Assembly (NCBI RefSeq): GCF_000340215.1
Contig: NW_006921532.1
Span: 7,419,910-7,483,909 of the forward strand
Origin: Pseudocercospora fijiensis CIRAD86
Lineage: Eukaryota; Ascomycota; Dothideomycetes; Mycosphaerellales; Mycosphaerellaceae
Direction of reading: 5' to 3'
DNA: 64,000 nt
Part shown: positions 24,501-34,916 of the stretch, in pieces
Numbering within the stretch: the first letter of the stretch is position 1
Layout of the letters: every line of letters starts with the position of its first letter
The notes under the pieces: generated by a model
Told to the model about the DNA's origin: nothing
Databases searched by the model: none
The model's input: only the letters and a program-made list of their open reading frames with translations
Translations under genes and position numbers: made by a program

Positions 24501-27500
24501 AGAACAGTTATAGGATCGGTCGCAGGACGCGGACGACTCCTAGCCCGTTAAGTAAGGTTACTTCGGCGACCTAGGCGAAGATGTATATTATTCGGACCTA
24601 TATTAGTCCGAGTATAGTGCCTACTTTAGCGGCATCGGCACTTCTCTTTCGCTTACGGCTAAAGCCCCTTAAGAAATTAAGGTCCTCTCTAGTGTTCGTC
24701 TATATCTTTCGTCCGCCTACGCCTATAAGATATACGGTTACGAATTCGCGTCGAGAAATCTCTTACACTATTACGTTCGTACCGGCTACGCGAAGAAATT
24801 AGCGCCGCCGCCGCCTATATAGCAAAGATTGCTAGACAACCCTATAGTCTACCGATCTATAGCGGTGCCGTTAGTATAGCGCGGCTACGCCTTTCGCAAC
24901 TTTTAGTATATAACGTTTCCTTGCCGATTTTCGCCCTAGGGCGCTACGGAGTAGATTTATTTAGATACCGGCTGTACTATAACTCTCGCCGATAAAGCAT
25001 TCGTGCTTTAATAGCGGCCCGATATCTAGATTCTCTATCTTCGCGAGCCGCTTAAAATTAGGGGTATTGTAGGGGCTTAGGCTATATCCGAGTATGTTTA
25101 GTTAGATTTTTATATACTATCGTAGCGTACGGATAGCACGGTAGCGCTAGCCTATACGGTCCGCGAGGTTTACCTTGTTCCGAGTTTGAAGGCTAAGATC
25201 CTATAGGGAATAGACGCGGTCGCTATTAAAGGTATAAAGATTAACGTGCTAGTAAGGAAGGTTACGGTTACTAATTAGGGCAACGCTACCTTTAAGGTTA
25301 GCGTAAAGCGGAAGAAGGGTAAACCGGTCCTTAATCGCCCTATCCGCGTAGCAAGCGATGTCTAGCTTCTACCTCGTTCGGTAACTATAGTCCTAATTAA
25401 TTTTGCCGGCGAACTACTACGATAACGCGACTTCTTACTAGAAGCAGGATTAGTACTGCAACCGTACGGATCTGCCTAGGGATTGTCTGCCAGATCGCCG
25501 CCGTTAGTATCGGTATATAACTAGTTAGTAGACGCGTCCTTCTCGTACGCGTAAGTCCGCAATAATTCTACCTCCGAAGTACTTCTAAAGGCCGGCTAGC
25601 GAATTAGTACGCTACTAGATTCCACCTTCGAAGGCGCTTTTTACGTAGACGCCGAGGATTATAGGCTAGCCGCGCTAAATCTAAACGCGCTAATAATAAT
25701 AGCCGAGCTCGAGTAGAAGCACGACTTAGGTATAACTATCTACGGCGCGCCCGATCGGGCTAACGCAATCGCCGCAGTAGTAGAAAAATATCCTAAGCTC
25801 TTTACGGATCGGCGTACGATTGTTAACATCCCCGAGTCTGAATATATACCGATCCCTACAACCCTAGACTACCTTAACAAACTCCCTCCGCCTAAGGTAA
25901 TTAATTTAGGAAAGCGAGATCGGGAAGTAGTCGATAAGATATACGAAGATCTCTATAACTAGGGCAAAATAGAGTTTACTACCGAACTAATACCCTTCGG
26001 GTTCCCCGTCTTTGTAGTTTAGAAGCGCGTGCCCGATAGGAAGGGCGGTAACGTTAATAAGCCTAGGGCGGTAGTAGATATTCGCGCTCTAAACCGTATA
26101 TCGATACCGGACAGTTACTAGATTCCGCTCTAGTCCGACCTGTTTAGCCTCCTAGTAGGATGCAACTATATTAGCACTATAGACTGCCTAACATTCTTCT
26201 ACTAATAGGGAGTACGCAAGGAGGATCGCTATAAACTAGCGATTAATACCTACTATAGATAGGAGCAGTTTAACGTAGCTATTATAGGCTACTCGAATAG
26301 CGTACAATTCGTTTAGCGGAAGCTAGATCGCATCCTACGCGACTATCGGGGCTTTACTCGAGTATATATCGATAATATCGTAGTATTCTCGCGGACGCTA
26401 GAGGAGTACCTACGCTATTTAGAGGAGGTTTTTCGCCTCCTAGACACTGTCTCTATTAGCATTAGTCCGAAGAAGACGTTTCTCGGTTTCCCGTCGGCGA
26501 CATTGCTAGGCTAATACGTTAGTAGGCTAGGTCTCGCGACGAGCGATAAGAAAATCGCCGCGATTACCTCGCTCTAGTTCCTAGAGTCCGTCTAAAAGTT
26601 AGAGCACTACCTTAGCTTAACTAACTAGCTCCGTTAGCATATACCCTATTACGCGTAGATAGCCGCGCCTTTATAGGCCGAGAAGACTAGATTGCTTAAG
26701 GGAGCGCTACTAATAGGCAACGGGAGACAACGGCATATCGCGACGACTCCGTTAGGGGAAAATCTAGAGCATCGCCTAGAATTAGTTAAGGCATTTAATT
26801 ACCTCTAGTCTATGTTTAGATCGCCCGAATTCCTCTATTACTTCGACTACTCGAGACGACTTTACGCTAATATAGACTCCTCGAGGGAGTTCGGGCATAG
26901 CGTAGTAGTCTACTACGTTAAAGGCGATCCGGAGCCGCTCTTCGACGAATATGGCAAGGCGCAACTATTTCCTCGCTACCGTATCTAGCCGATTCTGTTT
27001 CTTAGCCGAGGATTAAGTAACGCGGAGAAGAGGTACTAGCTAACTAAGCTAGAATACTCCGGGATTGTCTAGATAGTAAGAAAAATCGGCTATTTGATAT
27101 ACGCTTTAGCGCATCCTACTACAATCTTTACGGATTACTACGCCGTAGTAGGCCTTACTAACTCGGTTTCGCTAACTACGACGACCGATACGGGCAAACA
27201 GAACCTTAAGCTAGTGCGGGCATCCCTATACCTATCTTAGTTTCGTATTAGTATAGTATATCGCCTAGGCCGCATCTACCTAGTTCTAGACGCTCTTAGT
27301 CGCCTTCTCGGCGACCTCGAAACCTCTAAGAAAGATCCGGAGGCGGAAAATCTAGATCCCTTTGCGTACTATAGGCACGGCGGTTTATCTAGTCTAGGGG
27401 CGTTCTATACAATCCTAGTAGAGATAGATCCGGCATTTAAGTATAAGCTTTCGCTAGCGTACGAGTACGACGACTACTAGTCGATAGTATAGCGCCTAGT

Positions 27501-29220
27501 ACGCCGCGCGCGGGCGCGTAACGCGCTCGAGCGCTTATATCTCGATAGAGTAGATGTCCCTACCGTTACGAAAGACCTAGTTCTATACGATAAAGGTAAG
27601 GACCCGTTCGCCGGGGACGAGTTTAATAACCCCTTAGGGATTAAGTTCTTTAAGCGCGACGACCTGCTCTACTACCGCGAATCTACGGCAGGTCGCGAGC
27701 GTTTATGTATCCCGCAGTCTATAGTTAAAGACGTGTTTACGCAAGCGTACGACGATAGGCACTATTAAGGGTTCTATCGCTACTACGACCGGCTTTAAGC
27801 GTCTTTTTATATCTAGGGTATAAGCAGGAAACTCCGTAAGTATATCGACTATTGCTAGTAGTGCCTCTTAATCCAAACGTAGCGTTATACGCTATATAGC
27901 GAATTGTAGCCTATCCCGCCGACTAGAGGCGTTTTCTATACCGCTACGGTAGATCTAGTAACGGCGCTACTAGTTAGTCCTAGTAGTATAGATGCTATCC
28001 TTATATCTACGTACAAATTCTCTAAAAAGGTAGCGATAGTCGTAGGTCGTAAAGATTAGGAGGCAGCGCGGTAGGGCGTAGCGTATATCGACTACCTCTA
28101 CCTTATAGATATAAGCTTCCCTATAGTAATAATTGCCGATCGAGACCCGCGTTAGCTCTTAGGCTTTATAAAGGGTGTCTTCGACCGATTGCGCTCTAAG
28201 CTACTAACTTCTATAGCGTACTACCCCTAAACTGATAGGTAATCGGAGAGAACGAATTAGACGGTTGAAACCGCACTTCGATACTAGCTCTCCGAGCACC
28301 TAGGCGAAGATTAGACGTAGTATATCGCTTCTCTCTAGGCTACGTTAAACAATTCCCGCAGCGCTATAACCGGTTAGTCGCCTAACGAAATCGTAATAGG
28401 GAAGCGTACGAACCTAGACTCGATTACATACTTAGACGATTATCCTAACGAATTAGCGGCGGCTCGAGGCAGAATCTAGAAGGAAGCCTAGGATACGATA
28501 GCGTAGGGAGCGATAAAGATAAAAGAACGATATAACGCTAAGCACAAGCTATTAATGCTACGTCTAGGCGACAAAGTTATACTTAAGCTCTCCGTTAGGC
28601 TCGGTTATTCGGGCTATAAGGTTCTAGGGTAATTACGGAAGTTCGGCTATCGTCGCGAAGGTCTATTTAAGATACTCGAGCGTATCGGCCGGCTCGCATA
28701 CCGTCTTAAACTACCGCCGATTATGAAAATCCATCTAGTAATCTCTATCGCGTATTTTAAGAAGGCCCTATCGGAGCTAGATCCCTTCGGACGAAAGGCT
28801 AATTACGAACTACCGCTAGTAGCTATAGAAGAAGCACTTAGCGATTATAACGAAGGAGATTCTTACGAGATAGAGAGGGTACTCGATAGGCGTATAATCG
28901 TTCGCCGGGGCAAGCCGATCCGCTAGTTTCTAGTTAAGTAGCTCGGCTATAGCGACGCCTATAACGTTTAGTACGATATCGATAATCTAGAAGCCGCGCG
29001 AGAATTAGTCGAGGCGTTCGAGTAAGCGTATCCCGAAGACGAGCAACCGCCTTAGAAGAGTATTAGAACAGTAGTTAAGAAAACACGCTATCGTTAGCCT
29101 TTTTTAGACGAAACGTAGCCGCGTCGGTCCGAGCGCTAGCGCGGCAATACGGCTCCTACGGAGTCGTAACGCGCTTATACCGGTAGACAACCTATTCCTA
29201 CCGCGCTATCTTAGACCCTA
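21600..29220 (+). pseudogene. Gypsy-2 gag-pol relic with chromodomain
   Basis: The frame (position 1 modulo 3) holds a long Arg/Tyr/Asp-rich gag (21.6 to about 24.5 kb). Protease shows YLDTGCTITLAD (about 24,960). Reverse transcriptase (25.9-26.5 kb) shows AVVDIRALN, YISTIDCLT and the catalytic box YIDNIVVFS (YxDD read as YIDN). RNase H and an integrase core (27.8-28.4 kb) follow, with DRDPR and the LNNSRSAITG / SPNEIVIGKR block. The chromodomain at about 28,856-29,025 reads YEIERVLDRR then FLVK-stop-LGYSD. Premature stops are nearly all TAG. The protein copied and integrated the element, and the chromodomain would direct integration to methylated-histone chromatin. This copy is inactive. Confidence 0.75.
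22822..23120 (+). repeat. Tandem repeat in Gypsy-2 gag (units 99, 96, 72 bp)
   Basis: The phrase AGCTAGACGG/AGCTAGATA recurs at 22,822, 22,921, 23,017 and 23,089, and CGCCTAGGGCTAGGCT recurs within the units. All unit lengths are multiples of three, so the array encodes an in-frame peptide repeat. The last unit has lost about 24 bp. Confidence 0.75.
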
Positions 29221-29239
29221 ACCGTTATCGTAGACGGCA

Positions 29240-32200
29240 ACCGGCCCGAGTTACCGATAGTCGCTATTCTATCTATACTATTAGCATTAATTTTAATATC
29301 CTAACCCGGATTCTCGATTAGAATATATTCCTTGCCTTTTTATAGTAGAACGTCGATATTTAGTTTCGCTCGGCGAGCGCGACATTAGAGGCGCCTACTA
29401 TAGAGCCGGTTCTAGGAGAACCGTTATAGCAAGTACAAGAAAAGCAAGTTCTCGTAGTAGGCGTTTCCTTTAGGGAAGACGTATAGTTTATAGTAGACGA
29501 TGTTAAAGCATATATTACGAAAATTGCCGGCCTACCGACTTAGACGGTTAGCGTTAGAATAAGCCTAATATATACCGACGGCCTTTTAAAGGATATAGGA
29601 AACGGATTGTTTGCAATTACCGAGACCGGAAAGGAAGGCTATCGTTGCTACGAAGTAGGCCGAGATCCCCCCTATTACTTGCGCTAGAAGAAGGAAATGC
29701 CCTAGGAAACCGCCGAAGCCTATAGGCAGATCTTAGCCTATCTCTTATTAGGCGACCTATAGCTCGTTACTCTCTACTCGGCGGTAGCTAAGGCCTTTGC
29801 TTAGCCGACCTACTCCGTTTTCCTAGCTACCGAGGCACTCGTTATAGACGGCTACGTCTTTCTCCGTAACGGCGTATACTATTATATTACTAATAGAGGC
29901 GTAGAATACTACGGCTAGATACTCGCCGACCGTAAGGCTAAGCGCCGCGTCGCCCCTAGCGATAGCCTATTTGTTACCGGCCGCATCCTAGAGATTACGG
30001 AAGACCCCGAGGATAGCGAACTCGACGCCGGTTAGGAAGATGTTAGTTAGGATGCTAGGGAGAATAGGGCCGATAGTAACGAGCGGAGCGGCGATCGGGA
30101 AAATGCTAAAGAAGAGGGCAGCGGAAACGACGCCGATAAGGGCGAGCCGGGTAATAATTAGGAGGAGAATAAAGCGTAGCGGGACAGTACTAACTTAGAG
30201 GACGATTAAGGTAAGAATAAGGCGGACCGGATAGAAATAGAGGATTACTTCGCGGCCTATCCTAACGAGCCCGGATTAAACAATACTAGCCTAACGATTA
30301 GACAATTTAATACGGCCTAGCGTCGCTAGTTCGCTAACGCGAGACTAATCCTCCCTAATTTAGCCCTTAAGCTACCGCGCGATGCGAGTTTTACCTACTT
30401 GCGCGCCTACGCGCTAGCGGTTATCGTAGTAGCTAACCCGACTTACTCCTTTGCGAAAGCGAGTTAGAGAAGCGCTATCGAATCGCTTACGACTAGGCGC
30501 AATTAGAGCGCGACGTTAGCGGCCTATCTATTCGACGGCGCTTAGTAGGATACTCCGCTACTTCGCGGCTATTAGATCTTCTAAAAGATCGACGCTATCT
30601 AGCGCGATAACCTAGCTTAGTCGTAGAACCTATACCTCGATACGTAGGACTTCGTACCTAAGAGCGCTAATACTACGGATACGATCGAGGGAGAGTACGT
30701 CTAGCGCTATCGACCTAACTACGCGTACCTACGGGACTATACCGAGGGCGATACCTATTATTTGCGTTGCGATTAGTATAACCCTACCGCCGATATAGGG
30801 CTAGACGTACTAGAAGCTCTAAGGGACAGATACGAAAGCGTATATAAGACGCTTAACGAGGCTCTTAAGGAAGCATGCGCTCGGTTAGTAGGCCTAGAAC
30901 ATTCGATAGACAACGGACCGTAGGTAGAGCGTACGTCGACGTTACGAGTATTACCGGCGATCTTATTATCGTTAGAACAATTAACTTTACCTCCGCGGTC
31001 TCCGTAGCTGCCGCCGAAGTTGCTAGGACAATCGACTTTAGCGTAATAATAATCGACTTTACCGCCGCTATCTCCGCAGTTCCTAGCCGTACTACCGAAA
31101 TTGTTATTACCTATACCGTAGCTACGATCTTAAGCGCTATTCTCGCACTCGTAGGCTCTACCGATATCTCGATTACGCGCTTAGCCGGCGTCTACGCGTT
31201 CTCGCCTACGACCTACGTCCCTAGAGGCGCTACCGCCGGTGCTCTAACTATTACGATCGAGACTACTAACTAACGATATAATTGCTAAGCGAATCATTTA
31301 TTTCGCCCTACCTTCGCCCGGTCGTTAGCCCTAATTATACTAATTCCGGCGCGACGCCGAATTTACTTAGTACTAGCGCACTATCGACGAGTTAAGAACG
31401 CGCGGCTTCGTCGGACAGTCGGAAACGCTAGAGGCCGCCTACATCCGCTAGCTAAAAGAAGCGGAGGAGTACGACTCCTTAGTAGCTAGAATCCGGTCTA
31501 TAGGCATTAAGGGCGATAAGGAGTTTTACGGTAACCGTTACTACGATAGAGCGCAATACATCTTTTAAGCTTTATTTAAACGGGACGTAAACGGTGCCTT
31601 ACTAGAGCTATTTCGCCTAAACAAGCCTTACGATTAGCAGGTAGAACATATTTAGGCGCGCTTAAAGCTCTACCCGCTCTATCTGAAGTTGTTATATTAC
31701 GACAACCCGATACAGATCCCTGCCGAACTGTATTACTATACCGCGTAACCGGTATACGACGTAAACGCTACCCTTTAGGAACGCGAATACGATAAGCTAG
31801 TTACGACCTTCCGTATCCTAGATAGCGGCCTAGAACTCGACTACTCTATTTTCCGTACGCTAGAGTTAATCGAGAAGTGTAACTATCCGGATAACAAGTA
31901 CGATCTTCCTAATTATACCGATCCTATAGCGGAACGTACCCTTATTCGGTTATATACGCGTAGAGCCCTCGATACCGACGGCCGTCTACTCGATTTTCTA
32001 ACGTTAGATACGAAATTTAGAGGAATTTTCCCGCGATTAGTAACGTTTTAGTCCGCGTACTTGCGCTACGGACCGGACGCCGTCGACGATTAGCCTCTAA
32101 CCGACTACCGCTTCTTCGCGCAACTACCGCCTCTACGATATCGCGCAATCGGTCTCGCCGTCCGTTAATTTATGCGAAACGCATAGCATCTACTAGCGCT

Positions 32201-34175
32201 CCCGCTTATTGTAGCCTATAACTAGGTCGAAGAGATACTTCTGTTCGACTACATCGTCGCTATTATAGGCAACAGACGCCCCGCCCCGTATACCCGCGCC
32301 GTCGACGGTTCGGATATTACCTATTATACCCGAGGCGTCGACCGCGAGGTTAGTACGAGAATTGCCTAGGAAAAGGGTAGTAAGGCCGATCTTACTAACG
32401 CTCTAGTCTACTAATTCCTATTCGACCCTATTATAGGTCGACTCTCTACGCTTCGCTTTCCTCTAGAAAACGCGCAAATTAGCGACCGATGCGTCTATAT
32501 ACTAATACGTATAAAGGTCGCTAGCCTTATTAGCGCCGAATAGCTATAGCGATACTAGTTAACGACGTTTAATACTTAAGGTCTCCTATTGCCGTAGCGT
32601 CGCTAGTTAGGCGAACCGGCGGTTACTTAGGACGTTAAGGATTACTATTAGCGCTATGTCTGCGTATACGGCGTCTATTCCCTACGGGGAGAGGGCTATA
32701 CCGCCGACCTAGTCGACCCTAACAAGATATACGACGATACAGTAATATACAAATCGTACGGATATCTTTAGGTTCTAGTAGGATATCGCGAGTATATAAG
32801 CTACGCCGAGGCTAAACTTAAGAAGATCCCTATACTTACTCTCGATAAGAAGATCGCCGTCGATTAGGACGCGATCGTATAGCTATCCTTTAGAGATAAG
32901 GACTATATAAGTAACCCATTTAAGGCCTATATAGACAAGATTATAGCGAACCTACCTGCTAGCTTTAGAGTGCCCTTAGGAATCTTAAAGAACTAGCCTA
33001 AGAAGAAGATAAATAAGCAACCGGTGCCTAACGCCTTCGTACCGGCAGCTGCGAGAGATAACGTAGTTAATTCGCTCGCGGATCGTAACGAGAGCGCTCG
33101 TTAGTATAACGTCGACGAGACGTAGGACCCGGTATCTTCCTATCTCATTCCTAACGACGACTATAAGCTAGATAAGGGTAATACTACGAACGCCGTTACT
33201 TTCGGCAAGATTCTACCTTAGGCCGCCCTACCTCCGTCGTAGAGCTAAAATAACGGGTCGCGAGGCGGCCGCGTTAATAAATAGCTAGAGGCCGATAAGC
33301 TAAGTCGTATATAACTACGCGTAGACAGCAACTATAGCATGCCGCTACTACCGCCGCCGTCGCGTAAGGAGAGCAATAATACTAAAAATACCGCTATATT
33401 TGCTAGCGCGATCGAGCAGGTAGACCTTAAATTGCCGCTACTTCCGACCCTGCCCCCCTACGCTCTAAGCGGCGCTAGAGGCCGCCTATAACTAGTAGTT
33501 AATTAGACGATGCTTACTAACCGCTCCCTTAACTAGAACGTACTTATCGTATATCGATAGGCTAAGCATTACGACTACCTTATAGCGTAGATAAAGGATA
33601 GCAGAGATGCAATGCTAGTAATAGCCGCTTAGAACCGCGTAGTAGTATAGGTCGCGCTTTAGACCGGCAAGCAAAACATAGCGCTCCTCGTAGACGATTT
33701 TCTCCGCGATGCTACCGGCAACCTGCCTACCGTCGCCTTAGTTCCGGCCGATTCGCTAGCAATTCTCGGCGGTAGCATTAGTAATGCTACCGAAGCGGAG
33801 ATTAACGGCCTATAGGAGGTAACCGATCGATACCTAGGCAAATACACTTCAGACCTAGACGCCCGCTATAGCGACGGCTTAATCGATTTTAGCGAGCTTA
33901 CGGAGAAGATAATGCCTAACGCGGCGCTAGACACTACCTACGAGACGGCGGCGCACATAGCTAAGGTTATAGGCCTATATAATAGTATCGCTAAGGAGAT
34001 AGATCTATACGTCCTCCGTAAGAAGGCCACTATTACACCGACCGTTACTCGGCTAGAGCCCTCTACGGAGACCCTAGAGTCGAAGCGCAAGCGCAAGCGC
34101 GATGCCCTTAACGCCTAGGCCGACGACGGGTCGCTATCTACCCCTAAGCGTAGTAGAAAGCATCTATTAGTATAA
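29240..34175 (+). pseudogene. Gypsy-2 extra ORF of about 1,640 codons, function unknown
   Basis: The frame (position 0 modulo 3, different from pol) is coding-like from about 29,240 to a TAA at 34,173-34,175. It has TAG-type stops and a Pro/Leu/Gln-rich low-complexity linker at about 30,930-31,330; the TAATAATAA there reads as three mutated Gln codons. The N-terminal part includes ISLIYTDGLLKDIGNGLF and an acidic, Asn/Asp/Glu-rich stretch (30,030-30,240). The C-terminal part (31.35-34.17 kb) is long and globular-looking (YYDNPIQIPAELYYYTA, YRFFAQLPPLRYRAIGLAVR), with a basic tail (ESKRKRKRD). I recognise no RT, integrase, envelope or transposase motif and see no convincing signal peptide or membrane span. 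It could be one protein or two joined by the linker. Its position before the purine tract makes it part of the element. Confidence 0.6.
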
Positions 34176-34266
34176 GTATTAGTATACGATTAATAGGATA
34201 TAGTATAGAAGTCACCTATTAGTATAAGCATTAGTATACGATTAATAGGATATAGTACAAATAGCA
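34163..34266. repeat. Two-copy 52-bp tandem repeat
   Basis: CTATTAGTATAAG...AGGATATAGTA recurs with 52-bp spacing (starts 34,163 and 34,215), just after the extra ORF and before the purine tract of Gypsy-2. Confidence 0.75.
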
Positions 34267-34358
34267 TAAGCATCAGCATTAGCAGATATAGTACTAAGAA
34301 GCATTAGGCGGCGTATTATATACGAGGGCGTATAAGTCTTTCCTTTTAGGGGGGAGGT

Positions 34359-34529
34359 TGTTACGGTTTAGATAGTAGTGCGGCCGATCCTGCTCCGGAT
34401 ACTATCGATCCTGCCGCAGATTAGGACGATTAATGTATATAGTTTCCTAGGCTAGTAACTAACGAACAATCAATTATCTTTATATACTAGAATCGTGTCC
34501 GTCTCCGCTCTATAGAGCGTATCCTAACA
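34359..34529 (+). repeat. Gypsy-2 3' LTR (171 bp)
   Basis: It starts TGTTACGG and ends CCTAACA. It keeps TG/CA at several sites where the left copy has TA, so it is the less mutated of the pair. Confidence 0.9.
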
Positions 34530-34640
34530 TATAGAGCCGATAATATTCTCGTTGCCTACTAACGAGCCGTTTCCCCTAGATAGCCGATTATAGATGTCGC
34601 CTTATAACTAGAGTCGTCTAAATAGGACGTCCTAGCCTAC
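34530..34640 (+). pseudogene. Gypsy-1 antisense ORF, 3' piece
   Basis: After removing Gypsy-2 and one TATAG copy, the frame from 20,855 continues without shift as ...SSPIEPIIFSLPTNEPFPLD, then meets TAG codons. This precise continuation supports both the ORF and the insertion model. The true end is uncertain. Confidence 0.55.
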
Positions 34641-34814
34641 CTCTAAAATTCCTAGTAGGAGTGCCGAGAGTCTAGTGTCCTAAAGGTATATATTTTTAAT
34701 ATTTCCTATCTATTTTATCTTCTAGCTAGTTAGTCTAGTAGTATAATTCTTAGCTACAAAAGACATAGTTACTAAGTATACTATTAGAGTCCCCGCTCCT
34801 CGAGCTACACTGCC

Positions 34815-34901
34815 CTAGGTCGTTAAGAACTCTAAGGCGCTATAATCGATAGGGTCTAAGAGGTCGTAGGTTTAATTCCTATACTAGTTATTTCCTTTTT
34901 T
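34815..34901 (+). tRNA. Degenerate tRNA-like sequence (Leu-like) with Pol III signals
   Basis: ACTCTAAGGCGCTA is followed by a T-arm-like GTAGG-TTTAATT-CCTAT (34,866-34,882), i.e. a B box GGTTCRANTCC-like motif with one C-to-T at a CpA site. A run of six T (34,896-34,901) follows like a Pol III terminator. The CTAAGGCGC segment resembles the D-arm/anticodon junction of tRNA-Leu genes. I cannot pair a complete acceptor stem, so it is probably a pseudogene or a tRNA-derived (SINE-like) relic lying between Gypsy-1 pol and its antisense ORF. Confidence 0.35.
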
Positions 34902-34916
34902 GTCTAGTTTTAATAT

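Larger units (their letters stand above)
20856..34529 (+). mobile_element. Gypsy-2: 13.7 kb giant chromovirus, innermost element
   Basis: The element has 171-bp LTRs (20,856-21,026 and 34,359-34,529), a TATAG duplication and a G-rich tract (AGGGGGGAGG, about 34,348-34,357) before the right LTR. Order: gag with an internal tandem repeat, protease, RT, RNase H, integrase, chromodomain (all about 21.6-29.2 kb), then about 4.9 kb of coding-like sequence of unknown function, then a short tandem repeat. Fungal chromoviruses are usually 5-8 kb, so this one is unusually long. All ORFs are broken by TAG-type stops. Confidence 0.9.

Noticed and set aside
30875..31273. 132-codon plus-strand ORF inside Gypsy-2
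   Set aside because: It overlaps the low-complexity linker of the larger extra ORF in another frame and has Ser/Thr/Val/Ala composition typical of a shadow frame. The larger ORF explains the region better, though a frameshift cannot be fully excluded.
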